Below are positions 35,601-47,700 of a stretch of 64,000 nucleotides of DNA, in pieces. The notes under the pieces are model-generated. The model did no database searches. It had not been told where the DNA came from and worked only from the letters and a program-made list of their open reading frames with translations. Made by a program: the position numbers and the translations under genes. The DNA is from Sclerurus mexicanus. Lineage: Eukaryota; Chordata; Aves; Passeriformes; Furnariidae. Location: the NCBI GenBank assembly GCA_013396755.1, contig VWZF01004008.1, positions 62,001 through 126,000 of the forward strand, read 5' to 3'. Within the stretch, counting starts at the first letter, position 1. Each line of letters opens with the position of its first letter.

Positions 35601-38600
35601 GGTGGGGAGCAGGGAATAGCTTTTTCTGCCGCCAGCCCACCTAGGAAGGAAGCAAAGAGCCCCCAGTGCCGTTGGCAGGAAGATGAAGGCTGGTTACGGG
35701 GGGGGATTTGGGGTGCAGCCGATCCTCTGGGCTGTCCAGATGCATCTGGAGAGAGGCAGCAGCTCGGGCAGAGAGCTGGGGGAGCTTCCTAAAAGGCGAA
35801 GTCTGAGCTCTGCTATTTCCCAGTGGGGCTTGGAAGAAGATACAAACAGGTGCCGAAGGACCATGAGCTCAGCGTCACTGACGTAAGAGCTGCTGTGATC
35901 TGCCTGTCCCCACATCCTTTCCAAGGCAAACATCAGACATTTTCCATAGACACTGCTTTCCTTGGATGCCAAATTTCACTCCCATTCTTGCAAGACAGGG
36001 CCAGTGTCCACATGTTCCTGTGGAATTGCAGATCCCTTCCCAAGCCTCAGACACTGAGAGGCCCTGACAGAAGCAGATAAGGGACTTGGGAAGACAAGCT
36101 GTGTCAAGGACTGCCTGCACCCATCTCCATTTGAATGCCAGCAACCAATATACCCTGTGCCTGGAGAAAAGCAGGCCTTGCTGGCCTTCCCTGCAGCCTG
36201 CTGATCCTGTTGTTTTCACCTGGAAAAAGGGATGGCATGACACAGTAGTTTTTCCCAGGCATTTGCCACCACCCTAAACCCAGGGGGTGAGATTGGGCTG
36301 CAGAGGGATAATGCTGACCAAGGACAAGCAAGCCCAGACAAGGCAGCACAGTGCTGCTCCTGCTGAGTAAGAGTGGTGGATGCTAAAACCTTCCCCCAGG
36401 TCTGTCCTGACCCTCGACCTGCTTCAGCTCCCGTCACGTTATCCTGAATTTATTGCCCTGAGTAAGGGAGGTTCAGACCCCAAGTTCACTCCCTTATCCA
36501 GATTGTATATTTCTCTCCCAGAATTGTTCTGCTTTTTTCACTCCTTCTCCCTTCTTTTCCCAGTGTTGTCCCTCGTGGTCTCACCCCCTTCACCTCTGTC
36601 TCATATTTCTTTTGCTGCCCTATTTTTTTTCATTCTGTATTTACAGTGGAAGGGGAGAGGAGAGTAAATCAAGAGACACACATGCACACACACACGGGCT
36701 GGATATTTGTCCTGCTCAGTCACAGGGTGAATAAGCACCCTTGTTCCAACATGTTTTCTGATTTAACTTCCCAGGGGCTTTTCAGGATGAGAATTCCTCA
36801 GAACAGCCACACACAAGGGCTGAGCTCACAGCCATTTGCTGTGCGTGGTGGCCTCATTCCTCAGGCTTCCCCCTCCCGTCCTGATTTCCAGGAACCCAAC
36901 AATGACAGGGAGCCCACCCACAGCCTCCCCCAAAGCCTCCCTGCAGACAGGGCAGCCCAGCCAGGCCAGGCTGCAGCTCCCCAGGTGCTGAGCTGGCTCC
37001 TGGCATGACAGAGCGGGGACAAAGCCTCTCACGGACGTCCCTGCACAGGGCAGAAGCCACAGGAAGCCACAGGACGCAGGATTTTGGCTGCTGGGGTTCT
37101 CCCACACCTGTGGGATGCTCAGGTGGGTGATGGCTCCCCATCCCTCTGAGCCTGTCTCAAGAGCCTGAGACCCAGCTGGAGACACTGAGGCTTTAACAAG
37201 AGGTGAACAAACATTTGCCCTTAGCAGTGAAGACACTGACCAGGGCCAGAGCTGATGCCACAAAGCCGTGACCTTGCCATCATCCCTGGACCATGAACCG
37301 GCACAGTGTAAAGGGAGGAAGCACCTGCCCCCTCCTCAGCCTCACCTGCAGTGCTCTCTCAGGGCACCAATTGCCCTGTCCTGCTCTGCCTGGTGACCCT
37401 GGATGCCTCGGGAGGGACAGAGCCACAGTTAATGGACAGGGCAAGGAGTGTTTCTCCATACACAGTTTTCTTCTACCCTTGCTAGACCACTGCCTGGAGG
37501 GATGCTTGGCTTGATATTGCCAAATACAGGGGATTTCAGAGTGTTTCATGTGTTAGAGAGACTCTATTAATAGCTGTCTGTCCTTTTTCTTCTTTCCCTG
37601 CCTGTCCTTGTCCTGCTTCTCTCTACCCAAGGTGTTTCCCCACCTTGTCTCCAGGCTGGGCACTGTGAGTCACACGCATCCCATCAGCTCCACTTGCTCT
37701 CCATCCCAGACCTCAGGAAGGACTTGGGTCTTGGGAAGGCAGAGACTGCACTGAGAGGGAAGGTGGGGAACTGCTGCTGCCCTGTGAGAGCACAGATGCT
37801 TGGAGAGGGAAGACAGGGATACAGGGGACCACAGGGAAGGGAGGACCTTTAGAAAGAGACCAAGGAGCACCTAGTGATGTTCCTTCTAACAGCCCCTTAT
37901 CACCCATCATGCAGAGCTTCCTCCAGCTCCATGAGCACACAATTCCTGGCTTTCAAGTCTCTCCCATGACAAAGTGGTACCCTCACCCCTTCCCCAGCCT
38001 GGGCTCCATCCCACAGCACCTCTCTCCCGGTCTAGGACCCCAGGATGAAAAGCTTAATCAGCACAACTCTTCAGAGGGAGCAAAACTGTCCCTCTGCTCT
38101 GGGAGGAAAGGACCCCAGAGGAGCCCTGCCCTGGGAGCCTCTCCCACCTGCTGCCACCAGAAACCTCCTCAGTGGCTCAGCTGCTGGGATTGTATCTCAG
38201 AGACCAGTAAAATAAGCTCTAGAGGGGAAATCAAGTTTTTAAGCTATGGGACAGGGACAAAAAGGTCTCTGTCTGGGGATTTCCGGTCTCTGGGTTTCTG
38301 GGAGACCAATGTTTTCCAGCTCTGGCAGGCTGTAGCTTCCTGAGATGGCATTCCCCTGCTTTGAGGAGTTCAGTGCAAGGAATTTTTTCCTGATATGCAA
38401 ACACATGGAGAACTAGAACTAACAAAGGAATTCCTGCTGCTGGGGACAACTGAAATGATGTTAAAAGTTATCATTTCCAAACACGAGGGGAAAACGAGCA
38501 TCCTCAAAGGAGCGTACACAGAGATCCTGGGGGCTCTAGATCCTTGTTAGAACCTACACCTCAGGGCCAAATCTTCGTAGGGAAGGAGGACAATGTGTTG

Positions 38601-40139
38601 CAGCTATTGAGATATCAATACATTCCTTTCTGCCAGCGGCAGAATAAAAAAAGGATAAATAAAACATAAATAAAATGTTTTGTTTCATAGAATGTTTCAT
38701 TCTACTTCTACAGCCCCCCAAACCATAAGATATATAAACTATCAATTTCACATAAGTAATATCTCTCTGCTGTAGCGTGCTTTGTTCCCAAGGATCCCAG
38801 AGCACTTTAGGAGATTATAAACAAGCTGAAGCAGAACAGAATCACCATCTCCCAAGTCTGCATGTGGAACCATCCATGAAAGCCCATCTCCTGAGGCTGA
38901 AAACTGCCAGTGACCACGTTCCCAAGAAGCCAAAGGGAATATGCCATCCTACAGCAGATGGTAAGAAATCTCCAGTGGTCCTTGCCAATCCAGCTGAGGA
39001 ATATTCCTTCCTGATCCCAAATTTGGAGATTGTGTTTTAGTGCTGAGCAGGCAGCTGAGAGGTGCAACCAGCCCCACCCAGCTTCCCCATCTCAGGCTGG
39101 GCCAAGAGCATGAAAAGGAGGTGGAAAAGAAAACAAAAACTGAAAACCAATGACACAGAAACCAAGTTAATCATCAAAGTGGGGGCTGGGGGGAATCCTT
39201 ACTAACCTCTACCAGCAGGAGCCTTGAAACACGGGCTTAATTAATTAATTAAAACCAATATGAACATGGTGCAACAAGCCTTGTAAGCACATTGAAGGCA
39301 TCCAGGATCCTCTGTACAGTTATGCAACGTGTTGATGACTGTAGCAGGCTCAGCCTGAATCCAGTTCATATTCTGGTGTCCGAGGCTGTTTCAAAGGCCA
39401 TCCCTGAACTCTGCTCCTGTGATGCTCTTCTGATTCCCAGCCTGTATTTTTAATGACCAAATTTACCCTATTTGATCTGGCAATAGCATTGTCCTTTAAC
39501 TAAAGACTTCCCTCTTTAGCTGGTATTCCCCCTCCTGTCCTCCGCGCTGATTTAATGCTGAGTTGTCATCTTCCACCTTCATCCTTTTCAAAGTTGAAGA
39601 CTCAGCATAACCACTAGAAAGGGGTCCTCCCCCAGGCAGCAAATATCCTCCAGTGCCTGCCCTCGTCTGTCACACACCCTCTCCCTCCTCCAGTGAATCA
39701 CCCTCCTCCTGCACCCTCAGCGAGTATCGCTGTTACACAACGGGCATTTATGTCCTTCCTGGAACTTGTTCCAATAATTAAGATTCCCCATGGTCCAGCT
39801 CATAGCCTGCAGGCCTGATTTAAGCCCTGGGAAGCTTGTCTTTGGCCAGCATGGTACCCTGGAGGAGCTATTTGGACCCTAGAAGTCCAAGTCCTCGTAT
39901 CTGAAGTCAAATCCTGACCAGGACTTGAGCAGAACTCAGTTCAGTGTGTGCCCAAACATGGAAACGCACCCCCCTAGTGTGATCCTCCTGGTTCAGTTTT
40001 CCTTCCCTCCATCAGCTCCTCTAAGACACAGAGCTGATGATCACACGGAGCCAGTGAACCCAAATTGTCACAAATATCTGAGCGTCACTTTGCGCTCTAT
40101 AAATTGAGTGTCTCCCATACAAACTCAGCATGGAGAACA
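29617..40139. other. Intergenic DNA, no gene seen
   Basis: No recognisable exon on either strand. It includes a CTCCATC-rich pyrimidine tract at 33661-33870. Otherwise it looks like unique non-coding sequence of average base composition. Distal regulatory elements of OAF or TRIM29 could lie here but were not identified. Confidence 0.55.
33661..33870. repeat. Imperfect pyrimidine-rich repeat, core CTCCATC
   Basis: About 210 bases almost purely C and T, broken by ATC and ATG. Motifs CTCCATCCTCATCTC and CTTCTCCATCT recur about every 12-24 bases. The opposite strand is a long purine-rich tract. Confidence 0.8.
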
Positions 40140-40514
40140 GAAGGTGTGGCTGTGTGGCAGAAATCTCCAGGGAGACCTCTTTGGGGTCTTCCCAGTGAGG
40201 AACGGGGCTTATAAGAAGGAGGGAGAGGGACTTTTTATATGGGCAGATAATGGCAGGACAAGGGGCAATGGTTCTAAACTGAAGGAAAGGCGGTTTAGAT
40301 TAGATGTTGGGAAGAAATTTTTGACCCAGAAGGTGGAGAGGCCGTGGCACAGGGTGCCCAGAGAAGCTGGGGCTGCCCCATCCCTCAAGGCCAGGTTGGA
40401 CAGGGCTTGGAGCAACCTGGAAAAGTGGAAGGTGACCCTGCCCATGGCAGGGGGTTGGAATGAGATGAGTTTTCATGTTGCTTCCAACCCAAACCATTCC
40501 ATGATTCCATGAAA
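40140..40514 (+). mobile_element. CR1 LINE 3' end, longest copy in the window
   Basis: It contains GGGCTTATAAGAAGGAGGGA, GACAAGGGGCAATGGTTCTA, TTTAGATTAGATGTTGGGAA and the full tail to TCCATGATTCCATGA. These are successive blocks of the CR1 3' untranslated region. No reverse transcriptase coding sequence is included, so it cannot move by itself. Confidence 0.92.
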
Positions 40515-41574
40515 TCCGAACTGCAGAGCTGCTCTAAGCAGTGTTGTTGTTTTCCCCGTGCCCTCTCTACCAGGAGAGCTCCACTCATCTACCTGGACGT
40601 GTTGCTGACTGAATGTGATACACGGGAGAGCATCACACAGCCTTGAACTCGTTCTGCCTGCTCTGCTGGAGCTGCTTAATGCATGGTCATTGCTCAATGG
40701 GCTCCACATGCCTGGCAGATTGATTTCTGGGCTCTCTTGGAGCAGAAACAGCCTGGATGCATCTCAGCGTCACATTTTCTGGGCCGTGCATTCATTTTAT
40801 ATAAAGGTGGAAGAAATGAGAAAAGGCTGAAGGTATGTAGGATGTGCAGGCAGAGTGGATTAGTGGGTAGAGCACAGGTAATTAGCAGACAGGTTCCCTG
40901 CTCCCAGTTTGGTTGGAGTTGTTGTGAGAACTGGGGCCAGTGAATCATGGGCTGGTTGAGCTAATTCTCCGTGACTCTCCATGACTTCATCAGTCCTTGG
41001 TGTTTGAAATCCTCCTCTGGAGCCTGTCTAAAGGAGTGCCCTGGGGTTGGCTTAACTGTTTCTATTCTACTTTGTTTGAAATGGACCCAATTTTTTTCAC
41101 TTTTTCATCCTGGGGGGATTTGTTTTCTAAGCAGCAACCCGCCAAGATTTTTGGGCAGCACATTGCACGGTGAGAACACTTTGGTGCAAGCAACAAAATA
41201 CCTGAGCTTTCTGGTACAGTGGCAGAAACGATGTTCAAAACAAGAACAGCAGCATCATGGAATATTAAATATTAAATATTTTTTTAAAATCGAGGGAAAT
41301 CAAGAAAAAATGAGAGAATGAAAAAGCAAAAAGGCTGCACAGCAATTTCAGGGGGAAGAAGCTCATTTTGCTGAAAAGTCTGTTGGTTCCCCAGTACGTG
41401 CCTCCGTTTCCCTAATTGCCACGGGGGGTTAGCAACCCAGACCTATTTTGCAAAGGTGTTGTCAAGTTTCATTTGTGAACCTTTGAAAAGCTTTGCGAGT
41501 TCTGGAGATGAAAGGCTCTGCAGATGCCAGGGGTGGGTGTGTGCTGTGAGTCACAGGCACAGCCAGGGCTCCGT

Positions 41575-41757
41575 GTGATGGGCCTGACACAGGGTGCTGC
41601 AGAGGAGACCAGCTGTGGCTGCCCCATCCCTGCAAGTGTCCAAGGCCACGTTGGACGGGGCTTAGGGACACCTGGGATAGTGGAAGGTGTCCCTGCCCAG
41701 GGCAGGGTGTGGGAGCGAGATGGTCTTTAAGATCCTTTCTGACCCAAACCATGAGAC
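41575..41757 (+). mobile_element. CR1 LINE 3' end
   Basis: Blocks CTGTGGCTGCCCCATCCCTG, GTGGAAGGTGTCCCTGCCCA and GATGGTCTTTAAGATCC, then ACCCAAACCATGAG, mark a diverged, 5' truncated CR1 tail. Confidence 0.85.
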
Positions 41758-43500
41758 TGATTTCCTCCAGATTTGCATCAAGATCTAAAAATTCAGCCCC
41801 CAACCTTTTAACTGCATTACCTTCTCCAAAATCTTAACAAAGCATCAGGAAAACAAGAGAAACCAAGGCCACCTTCTTCCACGTTAGATCTCTTCATATT
41901 GATGCTTTTTGTACCTTAAGTATTAAATGCTGGCTCTGCTGAGTCTTCTCTGTACACGTGAGAACAGGCGCCTCCACCCTCCAGTATTTTTAATTACTTG
42001 GAGATCTACAGGACTGTTGATGTTATAAAGAACAGCTCAGCCCAGAAAGCCAAGGGGAAAGAAATGCACGTATGTCAGTCAAATTTTTCTTTTATGAAAT
42101 CGGTTTTTAAAAAATAGCATTGCCCTTTCCTACGCCAGAGAATGACTTGTGACTCATGAAAGACTGTGGCCCTATTAATAAAAAAATGTCCATTAGAAAT
42201 TACTGCAAAAGGTGTGGCCATTCCCAACAGCTATTATCCCAAAAGCCCTGTATCCTGAGCCGTTTCTCATAGACAGAGAGCCAGAATGACAAGCAGGCAG
42301 TAAGGGGGCTGGATCTGTGAGCCAATGGTCCCAGAAGGAAACCATCACTTTCCTTTTCTCTCCTTTTGAACAACAAAGCCCTCAGGAACTGTGTCTGTAA
42401 GACAGGCACTTGCTGGCTCTCTCCTTTCCTTATCAGACCCAGAATGCATCCTGTTCCCGGTCCAGGTTATCTCTTTTTCCTCCACACCTCAAAAAGAGAT
42501 GCAAAATGAAGACCTGGACTTCTCCTCCACTACTTACATCACCTCCAGCAGGCGTTTCATTATGGGTATTTAATGAGCATTATTACAGCTAAAAATCACA
42601 TTCTCCAGCAGCACCACCATTGCATTCTGCAAAAATTAAATGGGGCACAAGTCTTTGGAGTGGTTAATTTACACCCTGGGCATTATTCTCAGAGAAATCT
42701 CACTGAAATTCAGAGTATAATCTGAAGTGATGTGATATGGGATCAACCTCCTTCTTCTGAAATTGCTGGAATTCACCAGCGCTTATAAACAGCCTTTTTC
42801 TTCTGAAATCCTCTGTGATTCCAAGTAGTGAACATTTCCCAGGAATCCAGCTAGTGGAGACAGATCTATTTTTAAAACTTTATCAGTTCTTTTTTCTTGC
42901 AAGAAACATTTTGGCCACATAGCTGCAAAATAGTTCCTCTTCCAGGTGTGTCCCAGGTGTGTCTCTGAGCTCAGTGGACATTTATGGGAAGAGCTACGTC
43001 AGATACACCTGAAGATTATCTCAGAACACACCGGGGGGGTTTTGTTCTCCTGGTCGTATTCTGGACATTGCATGGCCTGTGGGAAAAGCAGGACTAGCCA
43101 ATTTTTACTTCAGGCCAGCTGTGTGGTTCTGATAGTTGGGCTGTTTCCAGGCCTAGATGGATGGACCTTGCACAAACCCAAGAGCAAATCAAAATAAAGA
43201 TAATAGGGTCTTTTAAACCCAGTATTAACCATATTTCCCCTCCCTGTCCTGCTGAACACAGTAAGCCCTCGGGGGAGCCCAGCTGAAGAATGCTTTATTC
43301 TAGGCGTTCATTTTAATTACATCCCTAATTATTTTGGGGCATGGGGATGACCCAGTTAACAAACCCATCGTGGGCATCTCGTGGTCTCCCTGACCCTGCC
43401 CATCTCTGCAAGGAGGGAACCTCAGCTCCTGGCAACCAGGGAGCAGAATTATTTTTGAAACAAGCCGTCGGACTGGTTGCTACATCTTAATGAAAATGAT
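41758..43500. other. Upstream region of TRIM29, no gene seen
   Basis: This is the 1.7 kb before the TRIM29 promoter. No exon or repeat of note was recognised. Confidence 0.5.
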
Positions 43501-43523
43501 TTTTTTAAGAAGACATTTCTATG

Positions 43524-43849
43524 TATATAAACAGCCCTTCCTCCCAAACCTGGTTAGACAAGAATGTTCCTGGGTGTGGACTGCCTTGTATAATTAACTG
43601 CACAGCTGTAGCTTCTGATCCCTCAACGTCTGCTCCTTTCTTTCCCCCTCTATCTCCCCAGCATAATCCAGGCATTCTCCTCCTCCTCCTCGCAGGAGCT
43701 CCAGGTGCGTCATTTGGGCAGAAGGTTTCCTGCATTCCACAGCCGGTCCTTGCCGAGGCAGCGGCCGGGCGGAGGAACCCGCTTTGCAGGGGCTGAGACG
43801 GGCACTGGAGGAACGACCGAGCGGCGAAGACACTTGCCCTGTTTAGACC
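43524..43849 (+). promoter_or_regulatory. TRIM29: Putative TRIM29 promoter and 5' UTR
   Basis: A TATA-like TATATAAAC starts at 43524, so transcription could begin near 43555. Nearer the gene, 43739-43835 is a small GC/CpG-rich patch that could be a second, TATA-less start region. An in-frame TAG at 43844-43846 shows that coding does not extend upstream of the ATG at 43850. Which start is used cannot be told from sequence. Confidence 0.5.
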
Positions 43850-44701
43850 ATGGAAACGGGGAGTGCAGCAAGGACAAACGGGACCACTGGGAAGGCAGAG
43901 GATGTGAAGAGCCCAACCACTCCAAAAAAAGAAGAAGAAGCGAAGAAGGCCACGAGCCCTGGCGGAGGTGACAAAGAAGCTATAAAAGGCACGGGCGGTG
44001 CTGCGTTGGAGACCGGGCAAATCAAGAGCTCCCTCTTCTCTGGGAGTGACTGGAAGAGGCCCATCATTCAGTTTGTGGAGTCATCGGATGAGAAGAGGTC
44101 AACCTACTTCAGCATGGATTCGGCTGATTCCAAGAAGATGCAGTATGCCAGTGGACAGATAGGAGACATGAGGAGACCACCCCTCTCCTTCCCAGAGAAA
44201 GGCGACCTCAGGAAGTCCCTCTTCTCCTTGGATTCCAAAAAGAGCTTTCTGCCCAGTGACGGGGAAGGGAGGAAGTCACTGTTCTCTGGGGGGCAGATGG
44301 GGGATCTGAAGAAATCTCTGCCTCTGGTGGAGACAGGGGACCTGAGAAGACCCTTCAACAAGCCGGACAGAGCAGCTGGGTCACGGCCCAGAGTGAAGCT
44401 CGAGGATGTTCTGTGTGACTCCTGCATCGACAACAAGCAAAAGGCTGTGAAGTCCTGCTTGGTGTGCCAGGCTTCCTTCTGTGAGCTGCACCTCAAGCCC
44501 CACCTGGAGGGAGCAGCTTTCCGGGACCACCAGCTCCTGGACCCCATCAGGGACTTCGAGGCAAGAAAATGCCCTGTGCATGGGAAGACCATGGAGCTGT
44601 TCTGCCAGACAGACCAGATGTGCATCTGCTACCTCTGCATGTTCCAAGAGCACAAGAACCACAGCACGGTGACAGTGGAGATCGAGAAAGCGGGCAAAGA
44701 G
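43850..44701 (+). CDS. TRIM29: TRIM29 coding exon 1 (N-terminus and both B-boxes)
   Basis: The exon encodes 284 residues ending in EKAGKE, then donor GTAATG, phase 0. A short motif G(D/E)xRKSLFS-like recurs at residues 105, 118, 138, 151 and 163. B-box 1 starts VLCDSCIDNKQKAVKSC and B-box 2 starts KCPVHGKTMELFCQTDQMC. The minus-strand open frame over this exon is an antisense shadow. Confidence 0.97.
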
Positions 44702-47700
44702 GTAATGCTCCCTTTATTTCGTGTTCGTCAGTCTGTAGATCACGATATCACACCACAGCTCTCTCTCTCCAGCTGCAATCTCTGCTCAGATCGTGTCTGT
44801 GTGTAATCCCAGGATGCTGGCGGTGGATGGGGAGTGTTTAGTGGGGAAGTGATCTTGCCCGGGTGCTGCTGTGATGGCATTGTTGTGCTCCTGATGGCTG
44901 CTGACGGCAGCACAACGCTGGTGCTGCGTTGCAGGCTGGATTTGGGGGATGGAGAGCCTGGTTTGCACCCCTGGTTGCACAGCTGACTTTCAGCAGAAGC
45001 TGAATCAAAGCCCTATGTGCTAAGTTTTATTTTTTAAAAAAAAAACCCCAAGCCAGTTTCAAGTTTCTCAGGTTTTGACAGTGTTTGTGTAGTGTTACCC
45101 ACAGCCAGAAAGGTGGGCATCAGGCTCAGGACCTCCAGAACACAGGTGGCCACATCAGAGGCTGCCAAAGTTACTGGTGGGCACTGGGTGACTATTGAAA
45201 ATTGCCATCTCAGCTTCTTAGAGTGAGATTCTGGGTTTTTTACTTATCTGTTAGGGATACGATAATGTTGAGTTTCACTTATGCGAAGAGTCTTTTGAAG
45301 CTTAGATGAAGAAAAAAGCCCCAGCGCAAGCACAAAACATGATCATGTCCCCTGGAGTGTTCCTACAATGGGTTTAGAGGATGGACATCTAAGGAGATAT
45401 TGAACAGTGCTCACTAATGAAGTGCCTTTCACCTTTGTTTGCTTAAAGCCTCCCGCTGTTTGCGTTCCGGGTGGGTGGATGATTATTCCACAAGCTGTAG
45501 TAGAAATCACGGTTTCACCACGTTCATTGCTGCACATCTATGGTAAAAGCATGTCCTGGCCTAGAAACCTTCTGAGCAGACAGGAGAGGAGAGGTGACAG
45601 AGAGGAGAGCCCTGAAATGGTGATATAAACCAATTTGCCTGGAGTCCCACAGTGGCTGTGTGGCAGAAATGGAAGATCTGTTAACTCCTTTTCTTAGCCA
45701 CAGCCCAAGACAGTGCTCTGGTGTGGTGAACGGGCAAATACAAGTACCTGCTGTTAGACATTCTGCAGTTCCCTGAACTGGAAGAACACTTCAACTCTTT
45801 CTAATGAGTTGGGGAGATTTACCTCGTAAGGCTGAAATAGCATCTTATGTAGAGCTTATCTCCTCTTTGGTCTTTCCTTGCCATGTCGTCTCCCACTTTG
45901 CCGAAACCAGACAAAGCTTCTTCCATGTCCCAGCCAGCCTTTCTTAAATTCCTGCAGGGCTTGCCAGCCTGCTGTTTGTTCCGTAATTGCTTGTTCTTGT
46001 GGTTTTGATGTCAGCTCTGAACGTGGCAGAGTTCTAACATAAAGCTGTGCCCAGTGTCTGCCAGGGTATCCCATTCCTCTCTGCTGGAACGAGGTTAACA
46101 GTTGCTTCCTGAGGAAGCAAAGCCAGTCAGATGCTTCTTCCTGTGGCTGGATGGATCTACAACACCTTGCTTTTAAACAGGCAACCACAGCTGAGCACCA
46201 AAGACTTTACCTATGATTTAAATGATACTTGATTTCTCTCTCAGAGTCCTTGTGCCACTCATTAGCTCCTGCACTGTCCTGTGCTGATCCTGCTGCTGTT
46301 AAGCTGAAAGGTTTTAGGGCTTTATCAATATGAATCACACACATGTGCAAGTTTCTCCTGACAACGAGTTTGGTCCTGTTGTAACTTGAGCGAGCATTCA
46401 CTCAGACAAAAACAATTAACACAGGAGCTGTTGCTTACAAGTGTTTATTGCTACCCCTGATTTATTCACTGTAGGTGGAGCCTTAGCAAGAGCCACAAGG
46501 AGGAATGAACATTTCCAGCCCTCTATGTGTACCACCTCTTCTTATCAAGCCTTGCAAATCAGCCCAGCTGGAATGTGACCACAAACTGGAAAAGTGGCCA
46601 AGCGTGGCTGGTGCTGGTGGCCTTTGTGGAAGGGATAAGCAAAAACCCCACATCAGGTCATCCCTATCCCTGCTCTGTTTTCCAAGCAGCTCCAGGCTAG
46701 TTTTACTACCTCCAAATTTGCTGACTATGCCAGTGGCCTGGTGGCCAGAACGCAGCTGTACCCAGCCAGAGCCTTTCACACAGTGTTGGATGTCACTGGT
46801 TTATGTGCAAGGATTCCCCAGTCCCTGGCTGTTTTGTGACTCCAAAACTGGGAAGGATTCCAGAAGAATTGGTGTATGTTTCTATGTTGTGCTGCACTTA
46901 AGCCTGACTGTCACTCTGTGTGCTCAGCAATTTGGTGGCACGAAACTCACGTCATCAGGTGGTTTAGGGACATCTGTCCTTTTGCACTGCAGAATTAATG
47001 CAGGATTCAGTCTCTTTCATGAGTCTATCTATGCTCTAGGCCTGTAGGGAAGAGAGATGCTGTGCTTCAGTGTTGGGAAAGAGCCTTCTGTAGAATTAGG
47101 AAACTCTGCTTGCTTCATGGTGCAGACAGAGCTTAAGAGAAGAGGAATGCAAACAAGCCAGTAGACACACACCTACTAGTTAGAGCATTTAGCAAGCAGT
47201 GGAGAGCCTGGTATCTCTGTCTCAGACAGAGAACACAGCAGCATCTTCCACTTTCCAGGAGCCTGGGGTGAGAGTCACTCATCCCCCTCTTCCTGGTGTG
47301 CTTTTACACAAGTGGAAGGCACAGGGACTCAGACACAGACATTTATGCTGAGTTTCCACCCAGTGCTATTTGCGTATTTCACCCAGCAAACCTTTAATGC
47401 CTTCCCCAGATCCACTTTGCATTAGTTTCCTGCTACAGATTTCAAGGAAAAGGAACCCCTGCACCAGAGTCAGTACAAGAAACAGCCAAGAAAAAGTCTG
47501 TGAGGCTGGGGAATAACCACTCAGCCTTGAGAAGTGAGAATGATCCATAGCAGCTTGTACACCCAAATAAAACCTTGCGGCCAGCTTGGTTTATCAGCAG
47601 AACTGGAGCCCCCCTTACAGACAGCATCCTTCATTTGGAAAGGGGATCCTTCATTCCAAACCTGTTTTACAGGCCTGTTCTCAAAATGAGACAACTTCAC

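Noticed and set aside
40108..40512. 134-codon frame as a gene
   Set aside because: It lies inside a CR1 3' tail, which is non-coding.
44104..44625. 173-codon minus-strand frame over TRIM29 exon 1
   Set aside because: Antisense shadow of a well supported coding exon.
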